Made by a program: the position numbers and the translations under genes
Shown: piece by piece, positions 1 through 5,143 of the stretch
Layout of the letters: every line of letters begins with the position of its first letter
Numbering within the stretch: the stretch's first letter is position 1
NCBI GenBank assembly: GCA_002413385.1
Contig: DHWW01000031.1
Coordinates: 1-6,710 of the forward strand
DNA: 6,710 nucleotides
Direction: 5' to 3'
Origin: Granulicella sp. UBA5172
GTDB taxonomy: Bacteria; Acidobacteriota; Terriglobia; Terriglobales; Acidobacteriaceae
The notes under the pieces: model-generated
What the model saw: the letters and a program-made list of their open reading frames with translations, nothing else
The model's database searches: none
Told to the model about the DNA's origin: nothing

Positions 1-133
1 TGATCAGTCTTCGTCATGTCTTTTTGATGGTCTTGAGCTTGGCTAAGTCGCAATATCCGCTCGAAGTCGAAGTCCCAGCCTGAGGTGACCAGCTACGTCC
101 GTCTATGCGCCTTTTCGCTTTAGCTCTGCCACA

Positions 134-148
134 TTCGACAAAGTCGAA
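134..148. repeat. short perfect inverted repeat downstream of the truncated sulfurtransferase
   Basis: Two 6-base arms, TTCGAC and GTCGAA, flank three A residues. The repeat lies about 33 bases beyond the stop of the sulfurtransferase remnant, where a terminator could sit. No T-run follows on the minus strand, so intrinsic termination is doubtful. The rest of bases 1-180 shows no gene or RNA that I recognise. Confidence 0.3.
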
Positions 149-180
149 CACCTTTCGTTATTGTACTTTGCCATCCTGAT

Positions 181-564
181 TTAATCAGTAGCTTTGATAC
201 CCTCCTTCTCAATTGGCGCACCGACCAAATTTCCCCATTCGGTCCACGAGCCGTCGTAATTTTTCACGTCTTTATAGCCAAGCAGGTATTTCAGAGCGAA
301 CCAGCTATGCGCGCTGCGCTCGCCGACACGGCAGTAGGAGATGACTTCTCCGCATCCATCGACACCATTACCCTCGTACAATTGTCTCAATGCATCTGCA
401 GATTTATATGTGCCGTCCTCGTTGGCTGCTTGGGACCAAGGAATATTAGCAGCGCACGGAATATGGCCACCGCGTTGAGCCGTTTCGGAGAGACCGGGAG
501 GGGCAAGAATTTTGCCGGTGAACTCATCCACAGGGCGCACATCCAGGTACAGCGTGCTGGCCAA
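181..564 (-). CDS. Half-length thiosulfate sulfurtransferase (C-terminal rhodanese domain only), possible pseudogene
   Basis: This 127-residue frame matches the C-terminal, catalytic half of two-domain thiosulfate sulfurtransferases of the mycobacterial CysA2/SseA type. Those proteins move sulfane sulfur from thiosulfate to acceptors through a cysteine persulfide. Family landmarks are [12 protein letters not shown] (residues 7-18), [13 protein letters not shown] (40-52), the active-site loop CRVGERS with Cys78, and the C-terminal [18 protein letters not shown]. Family members are about 280 residues, so the whole N-terminal domain of roughly 150 residues is missing. The only available start is a TTG at 564, directly preceded in frame by TAG and TGA stops and lacking a well-placed ribosome binding site. 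Only 58 bases separate it from the upstream gene, so no room remains for the lost half. The usual HIPG has become HIPC (Cys37). It could still work as a single-domain rhodanese if translated, but I read it as a 5' deletion remnant in the transaldolase group. Confidence 0.72.
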   Translation of the reverse strand: MASTLYLDVRPVDEFTGKILAPPGLSETAQRGGHIPCAANIPWSQAANEDGTYKSADALRQLYEGNGVDGCGEVISYCRVGERSAHSWFALKYLLGYKDVKNYDGSWTEWGNLVGAPIEKEGIKATD

Positions 565-622
565 TATTCACTAGCGTCAGAGTTCCTAGACCACAAAACA
601 AGTGCACAGATTTCGACTCATG

Positions 623-967
623 CTACTTCGGAATGGCTTTCTCCGCATTCATCGCGTCGATAGCGAGGGCAGAGTGTGAGATGGCGCCGCCAGCCCGCAT
701 CTCGGTGGCCACCCAGATCGCTTCCATGATCTCCTGCTCGCTTACGCCCTTCAGCCTAGCCCGCTTGGTATGGCTGCGAATACAGTAGGGACACTGCGTC
801 ACATGAGCCACAGCAACCGCTATGAGTTCCTTCGTTTTGGCAGGCAAGGCGCCATCAGAAAATACCTGAAGGCTAAAAGCCTGAAAGGCGTCGAGTATTT
901 CTGGCGCAAGCTCTCTACGTTTCTTTGCGATATCACTCGATGGGGCAGGGTACATTGGCTTCTCCAT
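623..967 (-). CDS. Carboxymuconolactone decarboxylase/AhpD-like family protein
   Basis: A 114-residue, mostly helical protein of the carboxymuconolactone decarboxylase (CMD) family. It carries the peroxidase signature of AhpD exactly: Glu47, then Cys59, Cys62 and His66 in the segment CPYCIRSH, with the same spacing (12, 3 and 4 residues) as the AhpD Glu-Cys-Cys-His set. This argues for a cytoplasmic thiol-disulfide or hydroperoxide-reducing role rather than aromatic-ring decarboxylation, which lacks the CxxC. Length is typical of short single-domain members. The ATG at 967 is preceded by AAGGA eight bases upstream, which supports this start. The gene begins 27 bases after the transaldolase stop and ends 58 bases before the sulfurtransferase remnant, so the three are probably co-transcribed. 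The physiological substrate cannot be told from sequence. Confidence 0.88.
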   Translation of the reverse strand: MEKPMYPAPSSDIAKKRRELAPEILDAFQAFSLQVFSDGALPAKTKELIAVAVAHVTQCPYCIRSHTKRARLKGVSEQEIMEAIWVATEMRAGGAISHSALAIDAMNAEKAIPK

Positions 968-994
968 GCTAAGGATCCTTTGGGGTTCGATCTG

Positions 995-1888
995 TTAGCC
1001 CACACTCTCCGGCCGCAGAAGAGTACCTTCAAAATCTGTCACAAATGTTTTAATGCCCTTCCTTGTGAGATCGTTCCTGAGGTTAAAAGCATTCCACGGC
1101 TTGGTCAGGTCGATATCCTTGTAGGGAATTGGCTTTAGTGGTTTGCCATCTGTATCGACTCCTCTATAGACGAAGTTCCGATCCGGCATTGGCAATCCTT
1201 TTGCGGCCCACGATTCGAGGACTCTTATAGGCGCCGTGACAAGCTCGACGCCTAAAGCGAAACAAGCAAGCAATTGATCTACGGTGCGAATGCTGGCAGC
1301 AAGAACGTACACATGACCGTCGCTTGCTTTATACATTTGCTGAATAGCCCTGATTAGATCCATACCATTCTCGCCGCGATCATCAAGGCGACCGATGAAT
1401 GGGGAGACATACACTGGTGCTTTGGACGCGCGCGTGGCGGCATAGATACTAGCAGCCTGTTCCTGTGAGAAACATAACGTAACATTGACTCGAATTCCTC
1501 GTTCAACCGACATCTGGGCTGCTCGCAGACCCTCATAGGTGCACGGATATTTGATGTAGGCGTTGGGAATCCACGAGAACATGTCCTCACCTTGCGCCAG
1601 CATTTGTTCAGCTGTTGTACTGAAATTCGCGAAGACCTCAATCGATACTCCAGCATCTCCCACCAGAGGCGAAATCTTCTGCACAATCTTCTTGTATTCT
1701 TCGCTCTGTTCCGCCAGGCTCAATTTGTGGCCAGAGATTATTCTGCGTTGGATTTCGGGGTTTTTTGCTATCAGGCTGGGATTCGTTGTTTGGCCATCGA
1801 CAAATCCGATCAGGGACTTGATCCTCAGAGTTTCCTCGGGATCGCCACCATCCACTAGAATCTTTGTTTTTGGTTTCTTAGTCAGCAT
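995..1888 (-). CDS. Transaldolase family protein
   Basis: A 297-residue (beta/alpha)8-barrel protein of the transaldolase/fructose-6-phosphate aldolase superfamily, which exchanges three-carbon units between sugar phosphates through a lysine Schiff base. Visible landmarks are VDGQTTNPSLI (about residues 30-40), the Schiff-base lysine in YIKYPCTYEGL (Lys113), NVTLCFSQEQA (135-145) and SPFIGRLDDRG (162-172). It fits neither the short aldolase form (about 220 residues) nor the E. coli TalB form (about 317) closely. It most resembles the divergent transaldolase-like group typified by Staphylococcus and Coxiella, with an added C-terminal stretch of about 70 residues. The start is uncertain: ATG at 1888 is used here, but an in-frame GTG at 1897 would add three residues, and neither has a clear ribosome binding site. 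It is the first gene of the apparent three-gene group. Superfamily is secure; exact substrate is not. Confidence 0.88.
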   Translation of the reverse strand: MLTKKPKTKILVDGGDPEETLRIKSLIGFVDGQTTNPSLIAKNPEIQRRIISGHKLSLAEQSEEYKKIVQKISPLVGDAGVSIEVFANFSTTAEQMLAQGEDMFSWIPNAYIKYPCTYEGLRAAQMSVERGIRVNVTLCFSQEQAASIYAATRASKAPVYVSPFIGRLDDRGENGMDLIRAIQQMYKASDGHVYVLAASIRTVDQLLACFALGVELVTAPIRVLESWAAKGLPMPDRNFVYRGVDTDGKPLKPIPYKDIDLTKPWNAFNLRNDLTRKGIKTFVTDFEGTLLRPESVG

Positions 1889-2044
1889 AGCGCGCACCGC
1901 GACACACTTTCACACGATCTGGGGCGAGACAGAGGGAACACGCAGACCGTCTGACCTTTGCCATCTGCGGAAGGGATGGGGAACCCAGTGGTAGAAGCTG
2001 CTCTATTCAGAGAGCTAAAATCTTTAGGCCTCGGTGTGATGAGC

Positions 2045-2055
2045 ATTATGATAAT
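2045..2055. promoter_or_regulatory. AT-rich perfect palindrome, possible operator or -10 region
   Basis: ATTAT-G-ATAAT is a perfect 11-base palindrome in an otherwise balanced-composition intergenic stretch, about 150 bases upstream of the transaldolase start. On the minus strand it contains CATAAT, one mismatch from the -10 consensus, but no good -35 element stands 16-18 bases before it. It could be a protein-binding site or chance. Confidence 0.2.
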
Positions 2056-2208
2056 CCTCGGTCCTTCTTACCGTAGTCCTCGATTGCACTCCGGCTATGA
2101 CTTAAGTCGGCAAAAGCAGACACGTCAGCCCATAGCGATGGTTTGCGTCACTTCGGCGGCAGCCGAGATTAGGCTGGAATCCATTCCGTAACGACTGGCA
2201 AAGCGGCT

Positions 2209-2253
2209 CCCCAAGTCTTGAGTGTGGGGCCCTTGTAGGTGGGTTCAGCTACC
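2209..2253. repeat. two adjacent small hairpins in the intergenic region
   Basis: The first hairpin pairs CCCCA (2209-2213) with TGGGG (2225-2229) around an 11-base loop. The second pairs AGGTGG (2236-2241) with CTACCT (2248-2253), with one G-U pair on the plus strand. The heptamer GTCTTGA occurs at 2215 and again 40 bases later at 2255. The element lies 59-103 bases downstream of the GAF protein stop. There is no T-run, so a standard intrinsic terminator is unlikely. It may be a copy of a dispersed intergenic repeat, which only genome comparison could show. Confidence 0.3.
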
Positions 2254-2311
2254 TGTCTTGAAAACCCGGGGAACTGCTGATGGAGACGCGGGTAGGGTGA
2301 TCGCAGCCCGA

Positions 2312-2782
2312 TTAGCTGAACCGCTCCACATACTGACCTACCACGCCGGCACACTGTTCCAGAAACTTGCGGTCCTCCGACTGAAAGGCATTCGGCGCAT
2401 GACTGTCGACGTCAATCTCTCCCACAACGAGGCCGTGTACCCGAATGGGTGTAACGATCTCAGACTTAGTGTTCACCGAGCACGCAAGATACCTCGGATC
2501 AGACGCAACATCCTCCACGATTACTGTTTGACCCAGTACGACAGCCGCACCACAGATTCCCCGCGTCACCGGGATCCGCACATGCGGCGTGGGCTCCCCG
2601 TGAAAAGGGCCAAGTACGAGCACCGATGCATCTTCCGAGTCCAACATATAGAAGCCGACCCAATTGTAGCGGGCGATCTTTTTTGCAATGATGTCAGCAA
2701 TAGTTTGTTGCAGCCTAATAATGCTCGGAGAACAGTCCGCAAGTCGCTCGATTTCAGCAAGAAGGCCACGTAATTGGGACAT
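2312..2782 (-). CDS. msrC: GAF-domain protein, free methionine-(R)-sulfoxide reductase type
   Basis: A 156-residue protein that is essentially one GAF domain. It matches the fRMsr (E. coli MsrC/YebR) family, which reduces free methionine-(R)-sulfoxide in the cytoplasm. Landmarks are NWVGFYML (residues 40-47), VLVLGPFHGEPTPHVRIP (54-71), GICGAAV (75-81), YLACSVNTKSEIVTPI (98-113) and GEIDVDS (121-127). Cys101 aligns with the catalytic cysteine (Cys118 in E. coli) and Cys77 with the second one (Cys94). Glu108 and Asp124/Asp126 match conserved pocket acids. The third family cysteine (Cys84) is replaced by His67, so resolution would have to rely on Cys77. The ATG at 2782 has AAAGG seven bases upstream. 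It lies 272 bases after the SUF-linked rhodanese and may have its own promoter. The GAF fold is certain; reductase activity is inferred, and a small-molecule sensor is the alternative. Confidence 0.85.
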   Translation of the reverse strand: MSQLRGLLAEIERLADCSPSIIRLQQTIADIIAKKIARYNWVGFYMLDSEDASVLVLGPFHGEPTPHVRIPVTRGICGAAVVLGQTVIVEDVASDPRYLACSVNTKSEIVTPIRVHGLVVGEIDVDSHAPNAFQSEDRKFLEQCAGVVGQYVERFS

Positions 2783-3054
2783 CTCTCAACCTTTCTTGTC
2801 GTGCGCCATACGGTCAACTCGTAGCCAATTCCAGTAAATAAGATGCTTCTACATTGTGTTCCTATAACGGCGTTGAGGCAGGTGTTTGTTGGATGAAACA
2901 AATATCCCGCGAACGCCAAGTGCACATCTGCGATTGATGATGAGCCAGGAACCGTCATCGATGCGGTTGGGTTACCCATTCTGTCGCGCCTGGTCGTTCG
3001 CTTCTTATCCTTGTTCATGAGCTGCGTTCTCTCTGAGAGACCCGGGCCTCATCA
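2783..3054. other. 272-base spacer between the rhodanese fusion and the GAF gene
   Basis: No recognisable gene. The minus strand has an open frame from an ATG at 3018 that runs into the GAF gene in another frame, but it resembles no family and has only a weak ribosome binding site. The TCTCT-G-AGAGA palindrome at 3030-3040, just past the rhodanese stop, lacks a usable loop and a T-run, so it is not a convincing terminator. No clear promoter for the GAF gene was found. Confidence 0.45.
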
Positions 3055-3618
3055 TCACGGAAGAGCGACGATGAGTGGTGATTCAAACGTATCTTGCCAA
3101 GCATGTAGTCCACCATCGAGGCTGCGGGCGTTCGCAAAACCGTAGGCCTGGAAATAGGCCGCTTTGTCGAGGCTCCTCCGTCCTTCGTTGGAGTAAAAAA
3201 CGATCGGAGTCACCTTAGGCCAGGAATCGAGCGCATTGAAGGTCAATTCCACCGTGACCGGCAACGCGCCCACGAGGTGGCCTGCCTGCCATTCACTGGT
3301 TGATCTCGTATCGAGAAGCCGCAAGTCCAATCCGCGCTGGAGTGCGCTGGCAAGCTCTTGCTGCGAGATATGGACCCTCTCCTCAACGCTTGCACTATGC
3401 CGGACGGCGGCGAGCACCGCCTCCAATGGGTCTTTGATGTTGTAGTTCTGATGAACCTCCGCCAGCGTGTCCGTGAGTTGGTAACCGCAACTGGTGCATC
3501 CGCCGATATGGTATCGGATAAACAGCGCGATTTTAGCGGTGGGATAGGCATGAAGGATCTCGCCCATCGTGACGTCCGGACCGACGTGGAGCGCGGTTTT
3601 CGCTGTGGCTATTGACAT
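3055..3618 (-). CDS. CxxC (DUF1858-like) domain fused to a rhodanese domain lacking its catalytic cysteine
   Basis: A 187-residue protein with two parts. Residues 12-75 resemble the DUF1858/hybrid-cluster-protein-associated redox disulfide domain: TMGEILHAYPTAK followed by GGCTSCG, with Cys41 and Cys44. Residues 82-175 are a single rhodanese domain, with LLDTRSTSEWQAGHLVGAL (101-119), the active-site loop at 141-148 and SLDGGLHAWQ (166-175). The loop reads FYSNEGRRS, so Ser143 (codon TCC) stands where rhodaneses carry the persulfide-forming cysteine. Thiosulfate sulfurtransferase activity is therefore not expected; a binding, scaffolding or CxxC-based redox role is more plausible. The start at 3618 is chosen because AAGGAGG precedes it and the frame's earlier ATG at 3732 would overlap sufT. 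It follows sufT by 59 bases as the apparent last gene of the SUF operon, suggesting a sulfur-handling or cluster-related job. Function is not established. Confidence 0.85.
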   Translation of the reverse strand: MSIATAKTALHVGPDVTMGEILHAYPTAKIALFIRYHIGGCTSCGYQLTDTLAEVHQNYNIKDPLEAVLAAVRHSASVEERVHISQQELASALQRGLDLRLLDTRSTSEWQAGHLVGALPVTVELTFNALDSWPKVTPIVFYSNEGRRSLDKAAYFQAYGFANARSLDGGLHAWQDTFESPLIVALP

Positions 3619-3629
3619 ATCGATCCTAT

Positions 3630-3636
3630 CCTCCTT
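3630..3636 (-). promoter_or_regulatory. ribosome binding site of the CxxC-rhodanese gene
   Basis: AAGGAGG on the minus strand lies 11 bases before the ATG at 3618, and a second AGGA lies 5 bases before it. This fixes the start at 3618 rather than the upstream in-frame ATG at 3732. Confidence 0.65.
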
Positions 3637-3677
3637 CCGATTGCATGTTGCAGCGGGGTCCTCTCCTCGCATAAGGC

Positions 3678-4226
3678 TTACATTAGACCAAGCTGCAGCT
3701 GTGCCGAGAGGGACATCAGACCCTGGTTCCATGGAGGATCAAGGACGACTTCGATAGCGCACTGCGTCACGGTCGGAATGCGAGCGACTTTGCCTTCGAT
3801 GTCGCGCTTGAGCACGTCGCCCATGCCACAGCCTGGGGCAGTGAGGGTGAAACGCACGTCCACTCGATTGCCGCCTTCAGGCAGCGGAGTCACTCCGCAG
3901 TGATACACCAGGCCGAGGTCGACTATATTGACCGGAATCTCAGGGTCATAGCATGTTTTCAATTCCTTCCAGACCATCTGTTCCAGCGATCCTTCGACTG
4001 CGGTTTCGGTGCTGTCTGGTGGCGGCATGATCCCTTTTCCGAGCGCGTCGGCGTCGAGGTTGTCAATGCGAACCGCGTGCCCCGTTTCGGTCATCACGGT
4101 GTAGGAGCCGCCGAGCTCCTGGACGATCCAGACCTGAGCGTCCGCAGCAAGGATCATCGTCTCTCCACTGGGAATGATATTTACCTTGCAGTCTCGGCTG
4201 AGCGTGATCCTTTCGTTGATAGCCAT
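3678..4226 (-). CDS. sufT: SufT, long-form SUF-system Fe-S assembly protein (DUF59/MIP18)
   Basis: A 182-residue protein of the long SufT type, an auxiliary factor in iron-sulfur cluster maturation or transfer in the cytoplasm. The C-terminal DUF59/MIP18 domain (about residues 85-170) shows the family hallmarks DPEIPVNIVDLGLVY and LTAPGCGMGDVLK, with the conserved cysteine in the second. The N-terminal 65 residues (ITLSRDCKVNIIPSGE onward) are the extension that separates the long form from stand-alone MIP18 proteins. The ATG at 4226 shares a base with the TGA of the upstream A-type carrier gene (TGATG) and has GGAGG seven bases upstream; both favour it over the frame's earlier ATG at 4295, which lies inside the carrier gene. 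Tight coupling to the carrier fits joint action in handing clusters to apoproteins. The family call is secure; the molecular mechanism of SufT is not settled. Confidence 0.93.
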   Translation of the reverse strand: MAINERITLSRDCKVNIIPSGETMILAADAQVWIVQELGGSYTVMTETGHAVRIDNLDADALGKGIMPPPDSTETAVEGSLEQMVWKELKTCYDPEIPVNIVDLGLVYHCGVTPLPEGGNRVDVRFTLTAPGCGMGDVLKRDIEGKVARIPTVTQCAIEVVLDPPWNQGLMSLSAQLQLGLM

Positions 4227-4606
4227 CAGTGTGCCTCCGCCCTCTTGACTTGTATCTCCGGTATGACCTCCGAGAATGTGCTTCCGCAAATGCAACTGTG
4301 TTCCACGCGAGGATTGAGAAACATGTATTCGTTTCCGCGGGGGCTCTGTTTGACCCCAAGCTGAACGCCGTCGAGATGAGCGAGGCTCGGCTCGTCGACC
4401 CTGATTTCAATTCCTTCGCTCTCGAAGATATGGTCCCCGGGGCGAACGGTCTCGGGATCAAGTTCGAGGACGTAGCGGTATTGGGTGCCGCTATCCTTAC
4501 AGCCATCGTGGACGACTCCGAGGCGGAGGGCGGTGGCGGGTGGTAAATTATCCCTCTCAATGTCGCTTCGCACCACTTCGGCTGCCTTTGCTGTCAACGT
4601 AATCAT
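4226..4606 (-). CDS. A-type Fe-S carrier protein (HesB/IscA/SufA family)
   Basis: A 126-residue A-type carrier that binds and passes on iron-sulfur clusters, or iron, between the SUF scaffold and target proteins. It begins with the typical ITLTAKAAEVV and has LPPATALRLGVVHDGC (21-36), a SGTQYRYVLEL strand (39-49), a VDEPSLAHLDG segment (70-80) and a SCICGSTF tail motif. The three family cysteines are present as Cys36, Cys105 and Cys107. A C-terminal extension of about 15 residues follows the motif. ATG at 4606 has AAAGGA eight bases upstream. It follows sufU by 72 bases and overlaps sufT by one base. Sequence alone does not separate SufA-, IscA- and ErpA-like roles, so no symbol is given; position in the operon suggests a SufA-like role. 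Confidence 0.92.
   Translation of the reverse strand: MITLTAKAAEVVRSDIERDNLPPATALRLGVVHDGCKDSGTQYRYVLELDPETVRPGDHIFESEGIEIRVDEPSLAHLDGVQLGVKQSPRGNEYMFLNPRVEHSCICGSTFSEVIPEIQVKRAEAH
4234..4238 (-). promoter_or_regulatory. ribosome binding site of sufT
   Basis: GGAGG on the minus strand, seven bases before the ATG at 4226 and lying inside the last codons of the A-type carrier gene. It selects the 182-residue SufT start and suggests translational coupling. Confidence 0.65.
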
Positions 4607-4678
4607 CTATGCTTTCCTTTCGTTCATGGGGTCTTCTTTCGGGTGGCTTCGCTGTTGTCTCGATATCGGTGGTCGTGC

Positions 4679-5143
4679 CTATTCTGTCGACACCGCGGCC
4701 GATGTTTGATCGAGGGCTGACATCATTGCGTGCCATGCCAGGATGGCGCACTTCACCCGCACCGGAAATTCGCAGACTCCGGAGAAGACAACCAGTTTTC
4801 CCAACGCGGTCTCGTCGTCTGCCTTGTTCGTCTGGTTCGTCACCAGCCGCTGAAATTGCGCGAAGAGTTGCTGCGCCTCGCTCTTCGATTTACCTTTCAG
4901 TCTAGCTGTCATCATGGAAGCCGAGGCCTTGGAGATGGCACAGCCCGAGCCCTCGAAACTGATGTCTGTGACGGTGTCGTTATCAAACTTGAGGAAGATG
5001 GTGAAGTGGTCACCGCAGAGCGGATTGAAGCCCTCCGCCTTTCGGTTTGCGTCGGGCAGGCGGTAAAAGTTCTCCGGCCTCTTCGAATGCTCGAGGATCA
5101 TGTCCTGATAGAGATCCCGAACGTCTCGCGATTCTGGCATCAT
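4679..5143 (-). CDS. sufU: SufU, zinc-dependent sulfur acceptor for SufS
   Basis: A 154-residue IscU-fold protein of the SufU type, which accepts persulfide sulfur from SufS and activates it. The zinc/catalytic set is intact: Cys43 and Asp45 in NPLCGDHF, Cys68 in EGSGCAISKAS, and Cys132 in FPVRVKCAILAWHAM. The 15-20 residue insertion that separates SufU from IscU is present between about residues 92 and 115, and the IscU-specific LPPVK motif for HscA binding is absent. Length agrees with the family. ATG at 5143 overlaps the sufS stop as ATGA, with AGGAG eight bases upstream; a second ATG follows immediately. SufU with a neighbouring SufS, and no SufE in view, marks this as a SufU-dependent SUF system like that of Firmicutes, Actinobacteria and Acidobacteriota. 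Confidence 0.95.
   Translation of the reverse strand: MMPESRDVRDLYQDMILEHSKRPENFYRLPDANRKAEGFNPLCGDHFTIFLKFDNDTVTDISFEGSGCAISKASASMMTARLKGKSKSEAQQLFAQFQRLVTNQTNKADDETALGKLVVFSGVCEFPVRVKCAILAWHAMMSALDQTSAAVSTE

Larger units (their letters stand above)
1898..2311. other. 414-base intergenic region without a convincing gene
   Basis: This stretch separates the GAF protein gene from the transaldolase gene. Short open frames exist on both strands but none has recognisable protein motifs or a good start. I see no tRNA-like fold, riboswitch, insertion sequence or strong sigma-70 promoter. It contains a pair of small hairpins (2209-2253) and an 11-base AT-rich palindrome (2045-2055). It most likely carries the promoter of the transaldolase group and the end of the upstream transcript, but neither can be placed with confidence. 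Confidence 0.5.

Noticed and set aside
61..74. Tandem TCGAAG TCGAAG TC
   Set aside because: Only two copies of a hexamer; no sign of a larger repeat or array.
14..151. 45-codon minus-strand open frame starting at a GTG
   Set aside because: Short, low similarity to anything I know, no spaced ribosome binding site; cannot be supported as a gene.
1958..2191. 77-codon plus-strand open frame in the intergenic region
   Set aside because: No recognisable motif and no matching neighbours on that strand; composition is not protein-like enough to claim a gene.
1898..2311. Possible tRNA or structured RNA gene, suggested by a GGTTCAGC segment
   Set aside because: No acceptor stem, anticodon arm or proper T-loop can be formed around it.
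2811..2820. TTGACC as a -35 element for the GAF gene
   Set aside because: No acceptable -10 hexamer 16-18 bases downstream, and the position would place the start inside the coding region.
2566..3018. 150-codon minus-strand open frame from an ATG at 3018
   Set aside because: More than 200 bases of it overlap the real GAF gene in another frame, and the unique N-terminal part resembles no family; ribosome binding site weak.
3028..3040. TCTCT-G-AGAGA palindrome as terminator of the SUF operon
   Set aside because: No usable loop, low stability and no following T-run on the minus strand.
4607..4678. Six-codon leader-like frame (MNERKA) in the gap before the A-type carrier gene
   Set aside because: Too short to separate from chance and no attenuator-like structure accompanies it.
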